Assembly (NCBI RefSeq): GCF_009930815.1
Contig: NZ_CP022222.1
Span: 2,646,501 to 2,710,500, forward strand
DNA from: Bradyrhizobium sp. CCBAU 051011
GTDB lineage: Bacteria; Pseudomonadota; Alphaproteobacteria; Rhizobiales; Xanthobacteraceae
DNA length: 64,000 bases
Direction: 5' to 3'
Below are positions 36,558-44,189 of the stretch, piece after piece; position 1 is the first letter of the stretch, and every line of letters begins with the position of its first letter. The notes under the pieces were generated by a model. It did no database searches. It was given only the letters and a program-made list of their open reading frames with translations, and had not been told where the DNA came from. A program made the translations under genes and the position numbers.

Positions 36558-36758
36558 ATGAAACGAACGGGACTTGCGCCGCTGGCGATCGCCATTCTGG
36601 CCGGCTGGGCAATACTCGCGCCCGCGCAGGCCGTGCCGCCGACGGCGACACCATCGCCGGGCTATGACGCGCGCCTGCAGGAGCAACGGGCGGCGTCGCG
36701 GGCGGTCGTCGCGCCGAGTGTCAAGCCACGTCGGGTCAAGAAGCCGCGTGCGCGCTGA
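36558..36758 (+). CDS. Small exported basic protein
   Basis: 66 residues: signal peptide (LAPLAIAILAGWAILAPAQA) and a Pro/Arg/Lys-rich mature part (VKPRRVKKPRAR). ATG has GGGAGAAG upstream. Unknown function; it follows the reductase by 64 bases. Confidence 0.6.
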   Translation: MKRTGLAPLAIAILAGWAILAPAQAVPPTATPSPGYDARLQEQRAASRAVVAPSVKPRRVKKPRAR

Positions 36759-36960
36759 CGCCGATATCACCGCGTGAGCACGCCTCTCACGTCGTCCCTG
36801 CCTAGCGCAATTGCGCACGGGCGCAGGGACCGATAGCCACCGGATGCAGTTGTCCTGAAATGACGTCTGCCGTTCCGCGTTATGGATAGATCACGCGGTA
36901 TCGCGATGAGCGCAGGCGCTCACGCGGGGGTCACTGCGTTCGCAAGGACGACGGAAGGAT

Positions 36961-37665
36961 CTAGCTTTTCTTCTGCTTGGCCGGCGGCTGCTGCTGCGGG
37001 TTGAGCAGCTTTTTCAGTCCGTTGATGCTCTCCGAGAGCCGCGGCCATTCGCACGAGAACTGGTTCTTGGCGCACTGGGCAGCCCGGAGGCGTGCGGCCT
37101 GCTTGACGGGACTGGCCACCGGTATCGGTACCTTTTCGGTCTCGATCGACGGAGCGGCCTGCATCGGAGCAGGCTGCTCCGTGCGCAGCGAGATCTGCTG
37201 CACACCTTGCGCGGGCGGTAGCTCTTGCTGCTGCTGCTGCTTGGCCGCCTGCGCCGCGGCGGCGTGATTGCGCCGCTCGCGCTCGAGATAGGCCGTATAA
37301 TGCTCGTCGATCTTCTTCTGCTCTTCCGGCGTCGGATTTGGGCCCGCGATGTCGAAGGTGCGGTCCTGCATGAAATCGTAATAGGTGTAACCGCCGCCCG
37401 CCTTGCGGCGGCCGGCGAATTTCGCGTTGCATTCGGCAAGCTTCGCCGTTTTTTCTTCCTTGGTATTCGACTTCTCGGCCACATCGGCGCAGGATTCGAA
37501 ATCCACCGGCGTGCTGCGCCACCATTGCGCGACGGAAGGCGCCGGCACGAACACGAGCAGGCCTCCGATCGCGGCAAAAACAAATGACGGTGCACGTGAG
37601 GCGATCACGGACGATTTTGCTCCAGTCGAATTCTTGGGAACTTTGATTGAGTCGATTGTCATCAT
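36961..37665 (-). CDS. Exported/anchored hypothetical protein
   Basis: 234 residues from ATG 37665 (10 codons longer is possible). A hydrophobic segment (APSFVFAAIGGLLVFVPAPS) near residue 25 serves as signal or anchor. Four cysteines are spread in the mature part (FESCADVAEKS, LAECNAKFAGRR, AAQCAKNQFSCEW), with a Gln-rich helix between. Conserved in the group as far as I recall; function unknown. Confidence 0.65.
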   Translation of the reverse strand: MMTIDSIKVPKNSTGAKSSVIASRAPSFVFAAIGGLLVFVPAPSVAQWWRSTPVDFESCADVAEKSNTKEEKTAKLAECNAKFAGRRKAGGGYTYYDFMQDRTFDIAGPNPTPEEQKKIDEHYTAYLERERRNHAAAAQAAKQQQQQELPPAQGVQQISLRTEQPAPMQAAPSIETEKVPIPVASPVKQAARLRAAQCAKNQFSCEWPRLSESINGLKKLLNPQQQPPAKQKKS

Positions 37666-37874
37666 TTTGGCAGCGCTGTCACGCCGAAATTGCACGATGT
37701 TCCCGCTGGCGTTGTGACTCTATCCGCTGGATGTGACCAATGGAACACAGTGCTAGGCCATTAGAAATCTTGAGGAAATTCAACGCCAAGGCAAAGCTGC
37801 GCGCGCAAAGTTCCAGCGATTCCAAGTGCACCATCAGAGGGCGGGCGGATAAGTGCGCCACATTGTGGCAACAA

Positions 37875-38831
37875 TCAGTCGGCGCCGCGTGCGCGGGCCA
37901 GAGTGCTCGACGCCGTTTCATGGAACGTAGCGCGGTAGAGTCGCGCGAACTCACCCATGTGGTGGAAGCCGTTGGCGCGCGCGCACGACGTCACGGTGAT
38001 CGCGTCGGAACCCTTCGCCAGTTGTGCGCGGGCCGACCAAAGCTGCTTGAGGCGCAAATAGCGATGCAGGCTCATACCGCGAACGCTCGCCACCGCCGTG
38101 CCGAGTGTCCTGACCGATACGCCGCATTGCTCGGCAAGGTCGGCGCTGTAGATCGGCGAGGCGGCGTGAAACGCGACATATTCGTCGATCATGCGAACGA
38201 GGCGGCAATAGCCCCTGCTTGCGATCCGGCCCGCCACATCAGGCGTTCTGCCGCTGCGGAACATCTCGTCGATGGCGAGCAGCAGGCCTTCCTGGAGAGC
38301 CAGCGCCGAACGCGGCTCCAGCAACAGCTCCGGTCTGGCCGAAGCCGTCTGCAAGATACCCGTCGTGATGGATCTGACGGTTGCCAGAGCCTCGAGGGTG
38401 GGCGTGAACGGGCAAAGCAGATCCGGCGTATCGAACCATTCCCGGTCTCGCAGGCCGGCGCCCAGCGTGATGATCGCGTGCAGCGATCCGCGGGGTTCGA
38501 CGAACTGCAAATCGACATTGCCGCGCATGCCGATGAAGGCCGGACGGTCCACCGACATGCCGTTGACGGCTACGTCGTAATCGTTCTCGAGCTGGAAGAT
38601 GACGACGCCGTGCGCCGCGCGGTAGCTGACGTCGACAATGCGGGGGAATGAACTGAGCACGGCGATCTGGCAGCCCGGCAACTGCACCATCGCGCGCGCG
38701 GTATGGAAATTAGCAAGGCTGAGCGGGACGCTGCGCGCGTCCGCGACAAATTCGACCGGCCGGAAGGCATCGATGTCGGAGAACTGGACGATCGAAAGTG
38801 CCGGCGAGGGGGCAAGCTTCTGGAACTGCAT
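37875..38831 (-). CDS. AraC family transcriptional regulator
   Basis: 318 residues. A ligand-type N-terminal beta domain (about 30-190) and a C-terminal double helix-turn-helix: SADLAEQCGVSVRTLGTAVA and ITVTSCARANGFHHMGEFAR. It is of the AraC-binding-like type (HTH_18). It is divergent from the RraA-like operon, 348 bases away, and may control it. Confidence 0.88.
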   Translation of the reverse strand: MQFQKLAPSPALSIVQFSDIDAFRPVEFVADARSVPLSLANFHTARAMVQLPGCQIAVLSSFPRIVDVSYRAAHGVVIFQLENDYDVAVNGMSVDRPAFIGMRGNVDLQFVEPRGSLHAIITLGAGLRDREWFDTPDLLCPFTPTLEALATVRSITTGILQTASARPELLLEPRSALALQEGLLLAIDEMFRSGRTPDVAGRIASRGYCRLVRMIDEYVAFHAASPIYSADLAEQCGVSVRTLGTAVASVRGMSLHRYLRLKQLWSARAQLAKGSDAITVTSCARANGFHHMGEFARLYRATFHETASSTLARARGAD

Positions 38832-39179
38832 CGTGAGGCACCGGCAGCGTGCGAATCGTTGCCGCCAGCGTCGGCGGGTCTGGTTAAGGCCGCATTAAGA
38901 AGTGTGGCCGGGAGAGATTTCAAGCGGCTTTCGGTCGCGGAGAAAAAGCAGGGGTGTCAATTCCGCGACGTGTGGCGCTGGCCCGCGCGGTACGTGGGTT
39001 CACGCAGCACCGGCCGCCCGTTTCCCGACCGGCCGACCGGCCACCCGGACCCATCCAAATCCATTATACCTGCTCAAGCGGAATGCTAGTTGTTTTGCCG
39101 CAACCGAAGTCATCATGTGGCGGCTGGTCTGGAGCCCTCGTGCCGGGCGTACCGGAGCCGCAGGAGGGAAACAGTTTTT
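38832..39179. other. Intergenic region between the AraC regulator and RraA-like genes
   Basis: 348 bases between divergent genes. No repeat, hairpin or clear promoter was recognised. It presumably holds both promoters and the AraC operator. A GGAGGG site lies 10 bases before the RraA-like ATG. Confidence 0.4.
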
Positions 39180-39818
39180 ATGACCATCACCACGGCCATG
39201 ACCAGCGTGCCGAAGCCCGCACCCGACCTGCTCGAAGCTTTCAGGGACGCGCCGACCTCGATCATCTCTGACAATCTCGCCCGCCTTCCGGGCGCCGTCG
39301 GGCTGCGGCCTTTCCATCGCGGCGGGCGGCTGGTGGGGGTCGCCTTCACTGTGCGCACGCGGCCGGGCGACAATCTGGCGATCCATCGGGCGCTGGAACT
39401 GGTTGGGCCCGGCGACGTGATCGTGGTCGATGGCGGCGGCGACGAGACGCGGGCGCTGGTGGGCGAAATCATGAAGACAATCGCCGAATACAAAGGCGCC
39501 GCGGGCTATGTAATCGACGGTGCGATCCGCGATGTCGCGGCGTTCGCCGCCTCCGACTTTCCATGCTTTGCCCGCACCGCGATCCACCGCGGGCCCTACA
39601 AGAGCGGTCCGGGCGAAATCAATGTGCCGGTATCGATCGGCGGTTCGGTGATTTCTCCCGGCGATATCGTGGTCGGCGACGAGGACGGCGTGGTGTCGTT
39701 TCCCGCTTCGACCGCAGTCGGCCTGCTGGCAGCGGTCCGCGCCCAGATCGCGCGCGAAGAGGATACGTTGCTTGCGATTCGCGAAGGCCGCTACCAGGGC
39801 AGCTACGGAAAATCCTGA
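39180..39818 (+). CDS. RraA family protein (HMG/CHA aldolase-like)
   Basis: 212 residues. The signature of the RraA / 4-hydroxy-4-methyl-2-oxoglutarate aldolase family is complete: SIISDNLARLPG, FTVRTRPGDNLAIHRAL, GDVIVVDGGGDETRALVGEI and YVIDGAIRDVAA (the Arg and Asp of the metal/pyruvate site). GGAGGG lies 10 bases before the ATG. With the cupin and the Bug-type binding protein downstream it suggests catabolism of a small oxo- or dicarboxylic acid. RNase-inhibitor function is unlikely in this context. Confidence 0.85.
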   Translation: MTITTAMTSVPKPAPDLLEAFRDAPTSIISDNLARLPGAVGLRPFHRGGRLVGVAFTVRTRPGDNLAIHRALELVGPGDVIVVDGGGDETRALVGEIMKTIAEYKGAAGYVIDGAIRDVAAFAASDFPCFARTAIHRGPYKSGPGEINVPVSIGGSVISPGDIVVGDEDGVVSFPASTAVGLLAAVRAQIAREEDTLLAIREGRYQGSYGKS

Positions 39819-39828
39819 GGGAGGAACG

Positions 39829-40197
39829 ATGAGTCAGAAGGACGAATTTCACAATCTGGATAATCCGGCCGACGGCCTGTTCCGCGAACTCGCGTCCGGG
39901 GTCACGACACGAATCTTCTCTGGCGAGCACGCGATGCTGTCGGTGGTGACGCTGGCGCCGCACGCGCAAGGCACCCTGCATCATCATCCCGAGGAACAAT
40001 GGGGCGTGCTGCTCGATGGCTCGGCCATCCGAGTTCAGGGCGGTGAGGAAATTCCGGTCAAGAAAGGCGATTTCTGGCGGACGCCGGGAAACGTGCCGCA
40101 TACGATGCGGGCTGGACCGGAAGGCGCCCGCGTGCTTGACATCTTCAGCCCGCCTCGGCCCGAGTACAAGAAAGCCGGGTCCGGCTTCGGCACTTAA
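39829..40197 (+). CDS. Cupin domain protein
   Basis: 122 residues with one cupin barrel: motif 1 LAPHAQGTLHHHPEEQWGVL (metal ligands H-H-E) and motif 2 GDFWRTPGNVPHTMRAG (last H). It begins 10 bases after the RraA-like stop, with GGGAGGAA before the ATG, so it is in the same operon. Reaction unknown. Confidence 0.88.
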   Translation: MSQKDEFHNLDNPADGLFRELASGVTTRIFSGEHAMLSVVTLAPHAQGTLHHHPEEQWGVLLDGSAIRVQGGEEIPVKKGDFWRTPGNVPHTMRAGPEGARVLDIFSPPRPEYKKAGSGFGT

Positions 40198-40256
40198 AAA
40201 CAAGCCTGCGAAACAAGAACAAAAAAATCGCGGGCGGCCATGGGAGGAGAGCTTTG

Positions 40257-41216
40257 GTGAAGATTTCACGACGCAACTTGCTTGCGGCGACAGCCGCGTT
40301 TGCGGTGACGCCCGCGCTGGCGCAGCCGGCCAAAAACATGACGCTGGTGGTGCCGTTCCCACCGGGAGGATCGACCGACGCGCTGGCGCGGCTGCTGCAG
40401 TCCCACCTGCAGACGAAACTCGGCCGCACCGTGCTGGTGGAAAACAAGTCCGGCGCGGCTGGCTCGCTCGGCGCCATCCAGGTCGCCAAGAGCGCGCCCG
40501 ACGGCGCGACGTTCCTGGTGACCTTCGATTCGCACGCGGTCATCCCCTCGATCCTGGAAAAGCCGGGGGTGGATGTCGAAAAGGATCTGGTGCCGGTGTT
40601 CCTGGTCGGCACTGCGCCCTATGTCGTCGCGGCGAATGCCGAGCGGCCATACAAGACCTTTGCCGACGTGGTGGCGGCCTGCAAGGCCAAGCCCGGCGCG
40701 GTGAAATACGCCTCCGTCGGCATCGGTACGCTCGGCCATCTGGCGATGACGGTGCTCGGCAAGAAGGCCGGCGTCGAGATCACGCATGTGCCTTACCGCG
40801 GCGGCGGCCCGGCGATGAACGACGTGCTCGGCGGCCATGTCGACATGATCGTGGGATCGGCGGCGCTGATCACGGCGCAGCTCGGCACCAACATGCTGCG
40901 GCCGATCCTGCAGATGGGGCGCGAGCGGATGCCGGTGCTCAAGGATACCCAGACCGCGATCGAGGCAGGCTTTCCCGATTTCGAGACGCTGGCCTGGTGG
41001 GGCATCTTTGCGCCCAAGGACACGCCGGCCGATATCATTGCCGCCATGGCAAAATCGGTGAAGGAGATTCTGAGCGAACCGGCGGTGGCGAAACAATTGC
41101 AGGAAACGCAGCAGATGACGCTGCTGCTCGCCGACGGCAAGGAATTTTCGGCGTTCTTCGCCAAGCAGGTCGGCATCTGGGGCCAGGTGGTGCGAGAGAA
41201 CAATATCAAGGCGTAG
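40257..41216 (+). CDS. Bug-type (tripartite tricarboxylate transporter) substrate-binding protein
   Basis: 319 residues. A twin-Arg-like or Sec signal (KISRRNLLAATAAFAVTPAL), then the TctC/Bug fold: MTLVVPFPPGGSTDALARLL, LVENKSGAAGSLGAIQVAKS and THVPYRGGGPAMNDVLGGHV. It binds a carboxylate in the periplasm for a TctAB permease, which is not in the window. The start is GTG 40257 (TTG 40254 is possible) after GGAGGAG. Third gene of the RraA-cupin operon. Confidence 0.9.
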   Translation: MKISRRNLLAATAAFAVTPALAQPAKNMTLVVPFPPGGSTDALARLLQSHLQTKLGRTVLVENKSGAAGSLGAIQVAKSAPDGATFLVTFDSHAVIPSILEKPGVDVEKDLVPVFLVGTAPYVVAANAERPYKTFADVVAACKAKPGAVKYASVGIGTLGHLAMTVLGKKAGVEITHVPYRGGGPAMNDVLGGHVDMIVGSAALITAQLGTNMLRPILQMGRERMPVLKDTQTAIEAGFPDFETLAWWGIFAPKDTPADIIAAMAKSVKEILSEPAVAKQLQETQQMTLLLADGKEFSAFFAKQVGIWGQVVRENNIKA

Positions 41217-41234
41217 CGCGGTGGGACGCTAATT

Positions 41235-41274
41235 CCGTCATCTTCGTCATGCCCGGCCTCGTGCCGGGCATCCA
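41235..41274. repeat. Short palindrome, family D
   Basis: CATGCCCGGCCTCGTGCCGGGCAT, a GC-rich inverted element just after the binding-protein gene. Confidence 0.6.
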
Positions 41275-41306
41275 CGTCTTTGCTTCAACCAGGCACCATG
41301 CTCATG

Positions 41307-41337
41307 AAAAAGGCCCCACAGGGTGGGGCCTTAATCA
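41307..41337 (-). terminator. Terminator of the PRC-barrel gene
   Basis: On the minus strand AAGGCCCCACCCTGTGGGGCC followed by TTTTT: a 9-bp stem and a T tract, 18 bases past the stop. The stem could also act on the plus strand. Confidence 0.8.
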
Positions 41338-41354
41338 TCAAAGCGTCAGACGCC

Positions 41355-41891
41355 TCAGTTGTAGTCTGAATATTTGAACTGCGGCATCGCCTTGAGCTGC
41401 TCCTTGGTGCCGCTCATCATCGCGTGATCCGGCGTCCAGTCGTTCGCGTCGCTGGTGCGCGTTGTCGTGGTGGTCGTGGCCGCGCCGGTGGTTGTTTCGC
41501 GCGGCGCGGTCGCGGTGTCCTTCGTCGTTGTCGTCGCCGTCGAGCTGGTGCGGACAGGCTCCTCGATGAATTTGAGCTTGTCCATGGAAACGGCGATGTC
41601 GTGCTCGCCCATACCCAGGAAGCCGCCGACGCCGATGACCACGGCAGCGACCTTGCCGTTCTTGTCGAGGATCAGCTCGTTGATGTCGCCGAGCTTCTCG
41701 TTGGCTTCATTATAAACGTCGAGGCCCATGAGCTTGGACGCGCGCCAATTGCCCTTGAGCATCATCTTTTCCTGGGCACCGGCGCTGGTCGCGGCAGGCG
41801 CGGCCTTATCCGCGGGCTGGGGCGACTGCGCATAGGCGGGAGCACTGAACACGGCGGCGCTCAAGAGAGCCGCAGCTAAGATCTTCTGCAT
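41355..41891 (-). CDS. Exported PRC-barrel domain protein
   Basis: 178 residues: signal peptide (ILAAALLSAAVFSAPAYAQS), one PRC-barrel (WRASKLMGLDVYNEANEKLG, then ILDKNGKVAAVVIGVGGFLG), then a Thr-rich linker and a short C-terminal motif (GTKEQLKAMPQFKY). An AGGAGGATAAA site gives a very strong start. A likely EcfG box upstream suggests envelope stress expression. Confidence 0.9.
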   Translation of the reverse strand: MQKILAAALLSAAVFSAPAYAQSPQPADKAAPAATSAGAQEKMMLKGNWRASKLMGLDVYNEANEKLGDINELILDKNGKVAAVVIGVGGFLGMGEHDIAVSMDKLKFIEEPVRTSSTATTTTKDTATAPRETTTGAATTTTTTRTSDANDWTPDHAMMSGTKEQLKAMPQFKYSDYN

Positions 41892-41924
41892 TTTATCCTC
41901 CTCGAAAGTGATCGATGCTCCTAG

Positions 41925-41949
41925 AACAGGGCGCATGCGCGAATGTTCC
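41925..41949 (-). promoter_or_regulatory. EcfG-type promoter (one mismatch) of the PRC-barrel gene
   Basis: Minus strand GGAAC (41949-41945), 16-base spacer, TGTT (41928-41925). The general-stress consensus is GGAAC-N16/17-CGTT. The start codon is 34 bases further on. Confidence 0.5.
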
Positions 41950-42278
41950 TGAGCGTTTCGGAGAAGTTTCGAAACAGGCCTGAAGCGACGGCGCAGCGAT
42001 ACCGGCAGGCAGGGCCGGGCTGGCAAAACTAGTCCGCTCGCTAACGGACTTATTGCGCCTTGGTTCGGAAACATGTTCTCGCGGTCTGCGTTGAAATATC
42101 GGCTCATGCCGGGTGGTAACCGGCCGCAACGGAGAACGATGGACGCAGTTATTTTGCCGGTTTCTTGCTGCGACACCAACGCATCGGTACGCGCTGACAT
42201 CTAACCCGTTCCCGGCGTGAGCGCTCTTTGCTGGCCCGCTGCTCCTCAAAATATGTGACCCGATTTCGGCAAATCCGT

Positions 42279-42404
42279 CATGCCCGGGCCTGTCCCGGGC
42301 ATCCACGTCTTCGTCTCCGCCTGACAAGAGCGTGGATGGCCGGGACGTAGGCGAGCGGAAGCGACGCCGTCCCTCAGACGGCTATGCCCGGCCATGACGA
42401 CGCT
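42279..42404. repeat. Palindromic intergenic repeat, family D
   Basis: GTCATGCCCGGGCCTGTCCC through GGCTATGCCCGGCCATGACG, with the inner pair CATCCACGTCTT / AAGAGCGTGGATGG. Confidence 0.75.
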
Positions 42405-42520
42405 GAGACATCTGCGCAGCCTGCGCTTTTGCGTCTGGCGGCCTGGCGAAGAGGGCTGGCGATGCCAGACCTGCTTTGCTATGAAGCGTCCCAAGCACCT
42501 GCTTGTCCGAGCAGGTCCGC

Positions 42521-42597
42521 GGTCCCGTAGCTCAGCCGGATAGAGCGACGGTTTCCTAAACCGTAGGTCGGAAGTTCGAGTCTTCCCGGGATCGCCA
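42521..42597 (+). tRNA. tRNA-Arg (anticodon CCT)
   Basis: 77 nt with encoded CCA. The acceptor stem GGTCCCG pairs with CGGGATC (one G-U). The anticodon arm is ACGGT-TTCCTAA-ACCGT with CCT at the anticodon, reading AGG. The T arm contains GTTCGAG. D arm GCTCAGCCGGATAGAGC. Confidence 0.97.
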
Positions 42598-42673
42598 GTT
42601 CATTAGCGCAATGAAGTCTTATTTTCTCTTCTGGTCCCGGAGCAATTAGCTGGCGGCCGGGGTGGGCCGTCAC

Positions 42674-43636
42674 TCATACGCCCTTCTCCAACAACGCCCT
42701 GAAATCCGCTCGCGCGCGTTGCGCCTCGCGCTTCGCCGTCTCCGAGGCTTCTCCAAGCCCGAAATAGCCGTGGATCAGGCCGAGGCCGTCGTAATAGCTG
42801 GTCGGCACGCCGGCGGCCTTTAGCGCTTCCGCATAGGCCTTGCCTTCGTCGCGGAGCGGATCGAACCATGCGGTGCAGACGATGGCGGGCGCAAGGCCTG
42901 TGAGGTTTTTGGCGCGCAGCGGCGAGACGCGCCAGTCGGTGCCGTGGGCGCCGTCTTCGAGGTAATGGCCGCAGAACCATTCCATGGTGGCGCGGGTGAG
43001 GAAATAGCCGTCCGCGTTTTCGGCGCGTGAGGGAAAGCGCCCGTTCTCCCTGGCGTCGGCGAAATTTCCGGCGACGTCGGTGACGGGATAGACCAAGAAT
43101 TGCGCTGCGAGCTTGATGCCGGCGTCGCGGCAGGCGATGGCGGTGGTGGCCGCCAGATTGCCGCCTGCGCTGTCGCCGGCAACACCGACGCGCGCCGCAT
43201 CGCCGCCGAATTCGGCGATGCGGGCGATGACGTCCCGGGTGGCTGCGAAGGCATCCTCGAATGCGCCGGGAAAGCGCACCTCGGGCGGGCGGCGATAATC
43301 GACGGAGACCACGACCGCGCCGGTCTCGATCGCGAGCCAGCGCGCCTGCCGGTCATGGGTCTCGAGATCGCCGGCCACCCAGCCGCCGCCATGGAAGAAC
43401 ACGACCGTCGGCGATTTGTCGCTTGAGTTCCGGTAGACCCGCGCGGCCAGGAAACCGGCTGCGCCTTTCACCTTGATATCCTCCGCGCTCATCACCGGTG
43501 GCGGCGGAACCGCCGCGCGCGCGGCCGCCAATGCGCGCAGCGCATCGCGTGCGCTCTGCGGCGTCATCGTCGTGGGATCGCGCAGTGGCAGCAGCGGAAT
43601 GATCTGGGCGACGACGGGATCGAGCGGCGGAATCAT
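42674..43636 (-). CDS. Alpha/beta-hydrolase (hormone-sensitive lipase family)
   Basis: 320 residues. The HSL-family oxyanion motif HGGGW (about 80) and nucleophile GDSAGG (about 150) are clear, with Asp in AWFDPLRDEG and His in GLIHGYFG completing the triad. The family hydrolyses short-chain esters. The frame extends upstream, but ATG 43636 follows GTGAGG and fits the family start. Confidence 0.9.
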   Translation of the reverse strand: MIPPLDPVVAQIIPLLPLRDPTTMTPQSARDALRALAAARAAVPPPPVMSAEDIKVKGAAGFLAARVYRNSSDKSPTVVFFHGGGWVAGDLETHDRQARWLAIETGAVVVSVDYRRPPEVRFPGAFEDAFAATRDVIARIAEFGGDAARVGVAGDSAGGNLAATTAIACRDAGIKLAAQFLVYPVTDVAGNFADARENGRFPSRAENADGYFLTRATMEWFCGHYLEDGAHGTDWRVSPLRAKNLTGLAPAIVCTAWFDPLRDEGKAYAEALKAAGVPTSYYDGLGLIHGYFGLGEASETAKREAQRARADFRALLEKGV

Positions 43637-43865
43637 GCGGGACCTCACGAGGAGCGATGGAATGCCAGAATAGGTAACGGGCATGGCTGCGGCAATTGCG
43701 CTGGACGCCGCCCAGACCCGCCGATTTCCCTCAATTGATAACGATTCCTGCAAGCAGGCGCGTTGGTAGAATCGGGGCGCCGTTTACTTCTGGTTATCCT
43801 TAAACAAGCGTGCACGGGAACGGCTGGGGCACACCGCTCATTACTCCCTCCAGAGGGAGTGTGTG

Positions 43866-44108
43866 ATGGATCAAATTTCCGGATTGGATCGGGCGCTCGA
43901 CGAAATGCTGGTGCATCTCGGCGGCATGGTGCTGAAACTGTCCAGCCCGCAGGTGACGCGGACCGCCGAAGAGCGGCACGCGCTGGCGTGCTCGGTCAAC
44001 CAATATTCGGTTTGCGCGGCGCGCTCGGGCGATCCGCGCGTGCACCAGCTCAAGGCCGAACTCGAAGAGACGATCAAGCCGCATCTGCGGCTGGTTGCCA
44101 GCAGGTAA
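43866..44108 (+). CDS. Small conserved hypothetical protein
   Basis: 80 residues, helical, soluble, with two cysteines (ALACSVNQYSVCAARSG). GAGGGAG lies before the adjacent GTG/ATG pair, so the start is 43863 or 43866. No known domain is recognised. Confidence 0.6.
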   Translation: MDQISGLDRALDEMLVHLGGMVLKLSSPQVTRTAEERHALACSVNQYSVCAARSGDPRVHQLKAELEETIKPHLRLVASR

Positions 44109-44189
44109 TGCAGCCGTTCGATTGCGGCGACGTCGACGTGCAGATGGACGGCCCACAGCCGGGACACCGGCCGTGGTAGCGCCAACGGC

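Larger units (their letters stand above)
41892..42520. other. Intergenic region between the PRC-barrel gene and tRNA-Arg
   Basis: 629 bases without a gene. It contains the EcfG-like promoter (41925-41949) and a family D palindrome (42279-42404). The rest shows nothing recognisable. Confidence 0.5.

Noticed and set aside
41893..42327. 144-codon minus-strand frame upstream of the PRC-barrel gene
   Set aside because: It runs through a palindrome and a promoter region and lacks protein-like features.
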